A stretch of DNA of 5,953 bases. Source: Spirochaetaceae bacterium. Lineage in GTDB: Bacteria > Spirochaetota > Spirochaetia > Treponematales > Breznakiellaceae. A program made the translations under genes and the position numbers. The notes under the pieces are model-generated. The model saw nothing but the letters and a program-made list of their open reading frames with translations, had not been told where the DNA came from and ran no database searches. Where the stretch lies: contig JAIRNN010000098.1 in NCBI GenBank assembly GCA_031257995.1, forward strand, positions 1 through 5,953. The letters run 5' to 3'. This document shows, one piece after another, positions 1-5,600 of the stretch. Position 1 is the first letter of the stretch; the number at the start of each line of letters is the position of its first letter.

Positions 1-73
1 CTCCCCTGCGGCCATCTTTGGCCTGTGTGATCGAGGCTGGCTGTAACTCCTTTTTGGGTTGTAAAGTGGGCGG

Positions 74-580
74 TTATCCCGGCGGAGACGCGGGTTGGGC
101 GGCGTTGTGGGCCGAAAACCGGGTTGTTATTGTCATCCCGGGCGACCTAAGGCTGGCCCACGTCAAAGTGTAGGCCATTGCCCCCGCTATCGGCGTGTTT
201 GCCGACTTGTCTATCGCCGCCCAGTCTGCCTCTTCCGCATACTCAGGCGGCTCCCCGTCCAAGATTACCGACTCGTACCGCTCCCCCCAAACGTGCCCCG
301 TCCGTCCCACGATTATGTTGAACCGCAGGGAAAACGTTTGTTTCAGTAGCTGCATTATCAGCGGAAGCATAAAGCCGTCTTCGGGCTTGATATAGAACGT
401 GAGCCATGCCCCCTCGAGTTTTAGCCCGCGCATCTCAAAGGGATAACGCTTCTTGATCTCGCGGAGCACACGGTGGAGCAGTACTTTCGTCCACGGCAGC
501 CGGAACAGCGGCTCGCCGATATTGACCTCTGTTCCTACTTTATACCAGACATTCTGGTCTAACTGTCTTTTCTTTTTCAT
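74..580 (-). CDS. IS200/RAYT-like (Y1 transposase-related) protein lacking catalytic residues
   Basis: 168 residues, ATG at 580 and TAA at 74-76. The fold is recognisable from the family's order of blocks: an N-terminal WYKVGTEVN...EPLF block (residues 12-26, the usual 'WYHV..RVN' strand), a central block at 54-66, an 'LMQLLKQTF' helix (75-83) and the hallmark GRTGHVWGERYESVIL (92-107), typical of REP-associated tyrosine transposases. Known members carry an HxH (HUH) motif in the central strand and a Tyr in the helix. Here the central strand reads GAWLTFYIK (57-65) with no histidine, and the Tyr position is Phe83. It is therefore probably not an active nuclease and may be a domesticated DNA- or RNA-binding relative. 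The C-terminal 60 residues are Ala/Pro/Ser-rich and unassigned. There is no clear Shine-Dalgarno before the ATG. It is transcribed divergently from the FIST gene. Family call fairly sure, function unknown. Confidence 0.72.
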   Translation of the reverse strand: MKKKRQLDQNVWYKVGTEVNIGEPLFRLPWTKVLLHRVLREIKKRYPFEMRGLKLEGAWLTFYIKPEDGFMLPLIMQLLKQTFSLRFNIIVGRTGHVWGERYESVILDGEPPEYAEEADWAAIDKSANTPIAGAMAYTLTWASLRSPGMTITTRFSAHNAAQPASPPG

Positions 581-711
581 ACACTATATATGCGGTTGTC
601 AGCCGTGTTGCTTTAATTTGACGGGGAAAAAGGGCGAAAAAGATGAAAAAATCGTGAATTGGAAACAGATTTTATCTCTATGCGTTTATCCTGGGATAGC
701 GCTGAGAGACT

Positions 712-737
712 CCCCGCTATCGCGCGGAACAGCGGGA
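712..737. repeat. REP-like palindromic unit, copy 1
   Basis: The unit starts CCCCGCTATC, has GCGGA in the middle and ends CGGGA. Arms 713-718 (CCCGCT) and 731-736 (AGCGGG) can pair. A competing hairpin uses 695-701 with 715-721, so the two folds exclude each other. It is similar to the unit at 835-860. REP-like is an inference from the neighbouring RAYT-like gene; the copy number in the genome cannot be seen here. Confidence 0.4.
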
Positions 738-786
738 GGCATTGATAACGAATAGGGCCATGAACAGGCCTACGGGAAAAGAGGGC

Positions 787-815
787 TTGTATGCGCCACG
801 ATCCCATAGTATAAT
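787..815 (+). promoter_or_regulatory. Sigma-70-type promoter of the FIST gene
   Basis: A perfect -10 box TATAAT lies at 810-815 and a weak -35 box TTGTAT at 787-792, with a 17-base spacer. Transcription would start near 821-823, giving a leader of about 58 bases. The -10 box sits inside a perfect dyad, TAGTAT/A/ATACTA (807-819), which could be a repressor site. Confidence 0.6.
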
Positions 816-834
816 ACTACAATTGTCAAGGAAA

Positions 835-860
835 CCCCGCTGTCTGCGGATTATCGGGGA
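835..860. repeat. REP-like palindromic unit, copy 2, in the FIST leader
   Basis: The unit starts CCCCGCTGTC, has GCGGA in the middle and ends CGGGGA, matching the 712-737 unit at about three quarters of positions with one gap. Arms CCCCG (835-839) and CGGGG (855-859) pair. An alternative tight hairpin uses CCGC (837-840) with GCGG (846-849). It lies within the predicted 5' leader just before the ribosome site, so it could affect translation. Confidence 0.4.
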
Positions 861-865
861 TTTTC

Positions 866-872
866 AGGGAGG
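866..872 (+). promoter_or_regulatory. Ribosome binding site of the FIST gene
   Basis: AGGGAGG lies 7 bases before the ATG at 880, a strong Shine-Dalgarno that fixes this start. Confidence 0.7.
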
Positions 873-879
873 CTAAAGG

Positions 880-2037
880 ATGATAACAACAAAGACGGCT
901 TTTACAACGGAGATAGACGATGTTGACGCGGCGGTTCGTTCGCTGCTTGAACAATTGGATATCGAACATTCGCTGCTTGCCCATTCGGTGGGTGTCCTTA
1001 CCTGCTTTCGGGACTTTATTTCCGGCGGCGTGGTCAAGGCGCTGAGCGATGCCCTCCCTTTTGACGTTGTTGGTTGCGGATGCATCGGGAGCGGCTGTCA
1101 AGGCGCGGCCGGCGAGATGCAATTGGTGCTCACGGTTTTTTCAAGTGATGACGTTGTGTTTTCGACAGGTGTCTCGGAGTCGCTTTCCGGCGGCGGCAAC
1201 CCCTTCACCGATGCGTATACGAAGGCTCTTGCGGGCCTTCCCGATCCGCCCAAACTCATCCTCTTCTATTCGCCGCACCTGTCGGGAATCGGCAACGACA
1301 AGACACTGGGCCTTTTTTCAGAGGCCGCGCCCGGCGTACCGATCTTCGGGACAATCTCCTCAAGTTTTGAGTTTCAAACCGACAAGTATAGTACGCCGGT
1401 CGTTTTCAACGGCGAAGTATACGATGACAATGCGGGCTTCATCGTGCTGTCGGGGAACGTGCGCCCCGACTTCTATGTTACCGCCCTTGCCCCGCAAAAC
1501 CCCCAGAAATCAAAGGCCGTCATAACCAAAACAAACGGTACGCGGGTGCTTGAGATTAACAACAAATCACCGGTGCTCTGGCTGCGCGATGTCGGCATCG
1601 ATGATGACTCGTTTGCAACGCTCGCCTCGTTCCCGGTTATCGTTGACTACCGAGACGGGACGGCGCCCGTTCCGCGCGCGTTCTTGGTTGCCCCCAACGG
1701 GGAATTGATTTCCAGTCTATACATACACGAGGGTGTCGGCATATCGTTGGGGGAAATGAACGACAAGGACGTTATGACGACAAGCACCGCGCTGGTAAGA
1801 GAGATCGCGGCGAACAGCAAGGGGAAATCATTTGTTCTTATGCACTCCTGTCTTTCCCGTTTGTTTGTTTTGGGCGTGGACACGACAGCCGAGATGGAAA
1901 TGATTCGCAGTCACATGGCCGGTACGGTTCCATTCCATTTCTGCTATTCGGGTGGGGAGATTTGCCCGATTCGCAAAGAAGGCGGCGAGGAGATAAACCG
2001 TCTGCACAACTTTAGTTTTGCCGCCTGCGCACTGTAG
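880..2037 (+). CDS. FIST-domain signal transduction (sensory) protein
   Basis: 385 residues, the usual length for a stand-alone FIST protein, with no signal peptide or membrane segment, so it should be cytoplasmic. FIST_N spans roughly residues 25-195: FDVVGCGCIGSGCQG (61-75) sits where the family has its 'vvGcTs.Ge' motif, followed by a SSDDVVFSTGVS strand and LILFYSPHLSG. FIST_C spans about 205-382: SFVLMHSCLSR (317-327, the 'vlvfSC.gR' motif), PFHFCYSGGEICPI (351-364, the 'GFYSyGEigP' motif) and RLHNFSF near the end. FIST domains are known as small-ligand sensory modules; some (NosP) bind haem and sense nitric oxide and act on an adjacent histidine kinase. The next gene is a hybrid kinase on the same strand, so this is probably its sensor partner. 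Unusual for the family is a CxCx4C cluster (Cys66, 68, 73). Family call firm, ligand unknown. Confidence 0.87.
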   Translation: MITTKTAFTTEIDDVDAAVRSLLEQLDIEHSLLAHSVGVLTCFRDFISGGVVKALSDALPFDVVGCGCIGSGCQGAAGEMQLVLTVFSSDDVVFSTGVSESLSGGGNPFTDAYTKALAGLPDPPKLILFYSPHLSGIGNDKTLGLFSEAAPGVPIFGTISSSFEFQTDKYSTPVVFNGEVYDDNAGFIVLSGNVRPDFYVTALAPQNPQKSKAVITKTNGTRVLEINNKSPVLWLRDVGIDDDSFATLASFPVIVDYRDGTAPVPRAFLVAPNGELISSLYIHEGVGISLGEMNDKDVMTTSTALVREIAANSKGKSFVLMHSCLSRLFVLGVDTTAEMEMIRSHMAGTVPFHFCYSGGEICPIRKEGGEEINRLHNFSFAACAL

Positions 2038-2050
2038 CGCGCTATGCGCG
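2038..2050 (+). other. GC hairpin immediately after the FIST stop codon
   Basis: CGCGC (2038-2042), loop TAT, GCGCG (2046-2050) form a perfect 5-bp stem abutting the TAG at 2035-2037. No T run follows, so it is not a standard terminator. It could protect the 3' end or help ribosome release. Confidence 0.4.
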
Positions 2051-2141
2051 GATGGAAAATTGATAATTGAAAAGGGAAAATGGTTGAGGATTGAATACTG
2101 CTCGTTTCATTCCTATCATTTTCCATCATCCATTTTCAATT
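2051..2141. repeat. AT-rich dispersed-type inverted repeat
   Basis: GATGGAAAATTGATA (2051-2065) is the reverse complement, with a one-base bulge, of TATCATTTTCCATC (2114-2127). AATTGAAAA (2065-2073) matches TTTTCAATT (2133-2141) in inverted form. The composition (repeated GGAAAATGG and AATTGAAAA words) is that of noncoding dispersed repeats seen in many bacterial genomes, and differs sharply from the flanking genes. Confidence 0.55.
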
Positions 2142-2152
2142 CTCCAAAAGGG

Positions 2153-2187
2153 AAGAGGGGGAGACTTCCCCCTTCTTGTATTTTCTT
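2153..2187 (+). terminator. Intrinsic terminator or attenuator between the FIST and kinase genes
   Basis: The left arm AAGAGGGGGA (2153-2162), loop GACT and right arm TCCCCCTTCTT (2167-2177) pair over about 10 bp with one bulged T at 2174, and a T-rich tail GTATTTTCTT follows. It is the clearest terminator-like structure in the window. It lies 116 bases after the FIST stop and 37-46 bases before the kinase ATG, so it either ends the FIST transcript or limits read-through into the kinase. Confidence 0.65.
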
Positions 2188-2209
2188 AACGAGCGTGAAA
2201 ACAGGGAGA

Positions 2210-2215
2210 AAGGTG
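2210..2215 (+). promoter_or_regulatory. Ribosome binding site of the histidine kinase
   Basis: AAGGTG with an 8-base spacer precedes the ATG at 2224. This favours that ATG over the in-frame TTG at 2176, which lies inside the terminator stem and has no Shine-Dalgarno of its own. Confidence 0.6.
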
Positions 2216-2223
2216 CGGAAACG

Positions 2224-4674
2224 ATGGATATACTTGAACATACTGAAGCGGCATTTCTCGCCTTGCAAAAAGAGAACAAGCGGTTAAACCGCGAATTGCT
2301 TCTGGCGCGTGAAACGCTGGAACGGATTAAGCGGTTGTCCCGCGCAAAAGATCAGTACGCCGACATTATTCATGCGGAACGCGAAAAGCAGACTCGCTAT
2401 ATCAATCTTGTCTTTGAGAATTCGCCCAACGTCATCCTGTTGCTGGACAAGGACCGGCGCATCACATACGCCTCCCATGTGTTTCTGAAAAGAACCGGCA
2501 TAAATAGTTTTGATTTGATTAACGGTATGCTGCTAGCCGAGATTTTTGCGCGTTATATAGACCATGAAACGTTGGACTATCTCCTTGCGGCGTTTAGAAA
2601 AGCGGTGCAGGACAAGACAAGTGTGACGTTGGAAAAGAGCATCGACTTTGAGGGGAAGGGCGCATACTCTTTCTACCAGATTCACTTTACGCCTATGTTC
2701 GACGATTCTGGGGTGTACACCGGCGCGTTGCTGCTCTTTAGCGATATGACGGAAATGATGCGGGCGAAAGAAAACGCGGAAAAGGCCAACAACGCGAAGT
2801 CTATGTTTCTGGCGACGATGAGTCATGAAATACGAACGCCGCTTAACGCGATTATGGGGTTTACGGAGATTGAGCTTCAGAAGAGTCAGCCCGAAAGTAC
2901 GACCGAGAATCTTGAAAAAATCCTTGCGGCGGGCGAAGACCTCATGCACATTATCAACGACATTCTGGATATTTCAAAGATAGATGCGGGCAATTTGGAA
3001 ATCATATCCAAGGATTATATGCTGGGGAGCGTGATTAACGACTCGATCATGCTCAATATTGTGCGTATCAAAAACAAGCCCATCGTGTTCAACGCGCATA
3101 TCAATCCCGAGCTTCCCAGCCATCTCTCAGGCGACAGTCTGCGTATCAAACAGGTCGTGAACAATCTACTTTCCAACGCCTTCAAATACACGAAGGAAGG
3201 GCGGGTCGATTTTACGGTGGATTTTCAGCCGACCAAAAACAAAGACGTTATCAACATTGTTTTTTCGGTGAGCGATACCGGTGTCGGCATCAAAGAGGAA
3301 GACAAACAGAGAGTGTTCTCCGAATATACGCAGCTCTATACGAAATACAACCGTTCCATCGAAGGAACGGGTCTCGGTCTCTCCATAACCAAGAAGATTC
3401 TTGCGCTGATGGGCGGCACTATTTCTTTCGAGAGCGAGTGGAACAAGGGCAGCACGTTTACCGCCAGCTTTCCGCAAAAGGTGATAAATCCCGCGCCTCT
3501 GGGAGAAGAAGCGGTGCGGCAGATGCAGTCGATGAACTTTACCGGCAACGACGTGAAAACAAACAAGCATATCAAACGGGCGTGGATGCCTTACGGAAAG
3601 GTGCTCATGGTTGACGACGTTGCCGTAAACCTTGACGTTGTACGCGGCCTTCTTTTGCCCTACGGCCTTCAGGTGGAGACCGTTTTGAGCGGGCCGGAAG
3701 CGATTGAACGGGTGCGAAAAGGGGAGCCGCGTTTTGACATCGTGTTTATGGACCACATGATGCCCGATGTTGACGGCGAAGAGGCGACGCGCATTATACG
3801 GAACGAGATAGACACCGATTACGCGCGAACGGTTCCCATTGTCGCGCTTACGGCAAACGTGATGAAAGAAAACCGCGACCATCTTTTGCGGCATGGTTTT
3901 ACCTCGTTTTTGTCCAAGCCGATCGACATTCTCGCCCTCGACAAGATCTTAAACGAGTTTGTCCGTCATAAAACGCCGGAACAAACAGCCGAGACGGTGG
4001 ACGAAAAGGATGAAGCGGGCGCAGACGGCGAAAAGGACGAGGAGGACAAAAAGGACGCCGCGAAACCGGAGGGGACGATTTCCCTTGAACATGAATATAT
4101 CGAAGGGCTGGATATAAAGGGGGGATTGGCGCAGTACGGGTCGGCGGCGATCTACCTTGACATTCTTTATTCATACATAAAGCATGCGCCGGAGTACGGC
4201 AGGGAACTAAACGGGCTCGTCAGCGACCGCGCCCGGCTACCCGACTATGCCGTCAAGGTGCACGGGCTCAAGGGCGCGAGTTACGGCATCTGCGCGAAAC
4301 CCTTTGGCGACGAGGCGTTTGAACTTGAAAAATATGCGAAGGCGGGAAACTACGAGGAGACTGCCGCGAAAACGCCCGCGTTGCTTGCCCATCTTGACCG
4401 TCTTGTCAAGGACATTACCGCGCTCATTGAGCGGAAAAGGCCGGCGGAACCCGCAAAGCCCTCGAAACCGGAGCCGGACCGCATGCTCCTCGAAAAACTG
4501 CTCGATGCGAGCCGCCGCTATAAAAGCTCATCTATGGAAGACGTGATCGCCGAACTTGACCGGTACCAGTACACGCAGGATGCCGGGCTTACCGCATGGC
4601 TCAAAGACCAGATCGAAAACCTCGAATACGATGCGGTTACGAAAAGGCTGGAGGAATTGCTGAATCACGGTTAA
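2224..4674 (+). CDS. Soluble hybrid sensor histidine kinase (PAS-HisKA-HATPase-REC-Hpt)
   Basis: 816 residues from ATG 2224. Domains in order: charged coiled coil (about 5-60); PAS (about 60-180, NSPNVILLLDKDRRITYAS); HisKA with His201 in SHEIRTPLNAI; HATPase with N box around Asn314 and Asn318, G1 DTGVGI (351-356) and G2 GTGLGL (381-386); receiver (about 458-580) with Asp464/Asp465, phospho-acceptor Asp510 in FMDHMMPD, Thr543 and Lys565; acidic Glu/Asp/Lys linker (about 590-615); Hpt with His680 in VHGLKGAS; a second Pro/Lys linker (738-752); and a C-terminal helical tail (about 754-816). All catalytic residues are present, so a complete internal phosphorelay is expected, ending on an external response regulator. 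There is no membrane segment, so the kinase must sense a cytoplasmic cue, probably through PAS and/or the upstream FIST protein. The last residues (NHG) are encoded by a dispersed repeat that runs through the stop codon. Confidence 0.93.
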   Translation: MDILEHTEAAFLALQKENKRLNRELLLARETLERIKRLSRAKDQYADIIHAEREKQTRYINLVFENSPNVILLLDKDRRITYASHVFLKRTGINSFDLINGMLLAEIFARYIDHETLDYLLAAFRKAVQDKTSVTLEKSIDFEGKGAYSFYQIHFTPMFDDSGVYTGALLLFSDMTEMMRAKENAEKANNAKSMFLATMSHEIRTPLNAIMGFTEIELQKSQPESTTENLEKILAAGEDLMHIINDILDISKIDAGNLEIISKDYMLGSVINDSIMLNIVRIKNKPIVFNAHINPELPSHLSGDSLRIKQVVNNLLSNAFKYTKEGRVDFTVDFQPTKNKDVINIVFSVSDTGVGIKEEDKQRVFSEYTQLYTKYNRSIEGTGLGLSITKKILALMGGTISFESEWNKGSTFTASFPQKVINPAPLGEEAVRQMQSMNFTGNDVKTNKHIKRAWMPYGKVLMVDDVAVNLDVVRGLLLPYGLQVETVLSGPEAIERVRKGEPRFDIVFMDHMMPDVDGEEATRIIRNEIDTDYARTVPIVALTANVMKENRDHLLRHGFTSFLSKPIDILALDKILNEFVRHKTPEQTAETVDEKDEAGADGEKDEEDKKDAAKPEGTISLEHEYIEGLDIKGGLAQYGSAAIYLDILYSYIKHAPEYGRELNGLVSDRARLPDYAVKVHGLKGASYGICAKPFGDEAFELEKYAKAGNYEETAAKTPALLAHLDRLVKDITALIERKRPAEPAKPSKPEPDRMLLEKLLDASRRYKSSSMEDVIAELDRYQYTQDAGLTAWLKDQIENLEYDAVTKRLEELLNHG

Positions 4675-4826
4675 CCACGGATGGCTTAATCACGGGCTTA
4701 ATCACGATTAACCGCAGATGAATGCGGATAAGCGCAGATGAACACGGAAGAAGGTCGGCGGATTTTCACGGATTAAGGGATGTCCGCTGTGAACAATCTG
4801 CGTGTATCCGTTTCATCTGTGTCGCC
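4664..4826. repeat. Degenerate CACGGAT/CGCAGAT repeat array forming a long imperfect palindrome
   Basis: Units of about 11-13 bases of the type TTAAyCACGGAT, drifting to CGCAGATGAA, run from 4664 to about 4773. The right half is the same sequence inverted: CAGATGAA (4715-4722), CGGATA (4725-4730) and CGCAGAT (4733-4739) pair in order with TTCATCTG (4812-4819), TATCCG (4805-4810) and ATCTGCG (4796-4802). A smaller inner stem pairs 4756-4762 with 4783-4789. It overlaps the last kinase codons and the TAA at 4672-4674. Such 'ACGCAGAT/ACGGAT' repeats are known as dispersed noncoding elements in many bacterial genomes. It may also act as a 3' end structure. Confidence 0.65.
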
Positions 4827-4882
4827 ATTTATGGCACAATCCGCAGTTGGACGTGACTACTGCAAAAAAACTTGCCCTTTCC

Positions 4883-4910
4883 CTGATATTTTTCGCGGGT
4901 GCGGTATATT
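4883..4910 (+). promoter_or_regulatory. Promoter of the lipoprotein gene
   Basis: A -35-like CTGATA (4883-4888; 4 of 6 to TTGACA), a 16-base spacer and a -10 TATATT (4905-4910; 5 of 6) predict a start near 4916-4918 and a leader of about 55 bases. The start ATG at 4972 has an AAGGA ribosome site at 4959-4963. Confidence 0.45.
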
Positions 4911-4921
4911 GTACTTAGGAA

Positions 4922-4937
4922 TTGGGTCTGCACCCAA
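4922..4937 (+). promoter_or_regulatory. 5'-leader hairpin of the lipoprotein transcript
   Basis: TTGGGT (4922-4927), loop CTGC and ACCCAA (4932-4937) form a perfect 6-bp stem. It would sit at the very 5' end of the predicted mRNA and may stabilise it. No T run follows, so it is not a terminator. Confidence 0.4.
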
Positions 4938-4971
4938 ACGTGAATATCTTACTCATACAAGGAAAAACGTT

Positions 4972-5241
4972 ATGAGAAAACAATACCTGTCTGAAAAAGA
5001 CGCTCCTCCCTCCAATGCGGCGCGGAAATCACGCTGCGGGGTTATGTTATTCATCCTCTTCCTCGCCTTGGCTCCCGGCTTTTCCGGCTGTGGTTTTTTG
5101 CGCGATCTCGGCCTCGTCTTTGACGTTGAAGACCCTGATCCGACGGATACCGGGTCCCTTATGCGGCCTCCGGTTGTTGACGGAAGCAGTCCCAGCATTA
5201 AAGCGAAGTTCGGTGTTACGGCAACGGAAAAGAGGGCGTGA
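4972..5241 (+). CDS. Lipoprotein, N-terminal fragment ending at a frameshift
   Basis: 89 residues from ATG 4972, chosen because AAGGA lies 8 bases upstream (4959-4963). The open frame extends further upstream to 4780, but that part reads through the dispersed repeat and is not protein-like. The N-terminus is basic (KxxxRKSR up to residue 21), followed by a hydrophobic segment (about 23-37) and an FSGC lipobox with Cys40, predicting export and lipid anchoring. The -3 Phe is relaxed, as accepted in spirochaetal lipoproteins. The mature part (GFLRDLGLVFDVEDPDPTDT) is an acidic linker. The frame closes just after KFGVTATEKRA, where the continuation of the same protein is found in another frame. 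Confidence 0.62.
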   Translation: MRKQYLSEKDAPPSNAARKSRCGVMLFILFLALAPGFSGCGFLRDLGLVFDVEDPDPTDTGSLMRPPVVDGSSPSIKAKFGVTATEKRA

Positions 5242-5600
5242 CGACGGCTTTTAACACGCTTCACGCGTACATCGCCACGGGCGGGCTTGAAGATGCGGAG
5301 AATGTCGCCCGGCTGGGTGACTGGATCGACCTCGAAGGCGGCCTCACGGTCGCGGCGTACAACGGGGACGGCGGATTTACCGCGACCAACGATGACATAG
5401 CTGGTACGCCTTTTGACGGTTACGAGGGCAAAAAACTCAGGTGCATCGTGGTGGAAATAAACTCGTTTAAGACAGGCCGGGGGATGACGGCGATGAAGTG
5501 GGGAACGACAACAGCAAGGCGATACCAACGGCCTGTACGTTGCGCCACAGGGCTATGCGGTGCCTTCCCACGGTGTTCCAGTTCCAGAACATACCGGTAG
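5238..5600 (+). pseudogene. Middle fragment of the broken lipoprotein gene
   Basis: The open frame starts at GTG 5238, overlapping the TGA of the first fragment by four bases. About the first 80 residues look real (AFNTLHAYIATGGLEDAENV, then GDWIDLEGGLTVAAYNGDGG and VVEINSF). After the G run at 5479-5483 the sequence turns Arg/Cys-rich and is no longer coherent. There is no Shine-Dalgarno before the GTG, so it is unlikely to be translated alone except by translational coupling. Confidence 0.5.

Larger units (their letters stand above)
581..879. other. Divergent intergenic region, no gene
   Basis: This 299-base gap separates the two divergent starts. It holds an A-rich stretch (about 623-650), a hairpin with arms 695-701 and 715-721 (GATAGCG/CGCTATC), two related palindromic units (712-737 and 835-860), and the promoter and ribosome site of the FIST gene. 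Open frames crossing it have no coding character, no family signal and no good ribosome sites. Confidence 0.6.

Noticed and set aside
10..23. Hairpin GGCCA-TCTT-TGGCC as a terminator for the RAYT-like gene
   Set aside because: Only 5 bp and no T run on the minus strand after it.
453..755. Plus-strand open frame of 100 residues over the RAYT start and intergenic region
   Set aside because: It overlaps the better supported minus-strand gene, has no ribosome site, and is low-complexity in the second half.
2176..2223. TTG start adding 16 residues to the kinase
   Set aside because: It lies inside the terminator stem and lacks a Shine-Dalgarno; ATG 2224 has AAGGTG at 8 bases.
3166..3894. Long minus-strand open frame (242 residues) within the kinase
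   Set aside because: It lies opposite well-conserved HATPase and receiver motifs, is His/Arg-rich and has no family signal: a shadow frame.
4664..4775. CRISPR array
   Set aside because: The repeat units are only 11-13 bases, degenerate and without regular spacers, and no cas gene is present.
4780..4971. Upstream extension of the lipoprotein open frame to ATG 4780 (153 residues in all)
   Set aside because: The extra 64 residues read through the dispersed repeat and the promoter and would place the signal peptide in the middle of the protein; ATG 4972 has a ribosome site.
5221..5241. Programmed -1 frameshift at GGAAAAG joining the first two lipoprotein pieces
   Set aside because: The bases do not form a proper X XXY YYZ slippery heptamer, and three further frame changes follow downstream, so mutation or sequencing error is simpler.
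4953..5528. Minus-strand open frame of 191 residues opposite the lipoprotein remnant
   Set aside because: The plus strand carries a signal peptide, lipobox and coherent protein sequence; the minus frame is Arg/Pro-rich without motifs.
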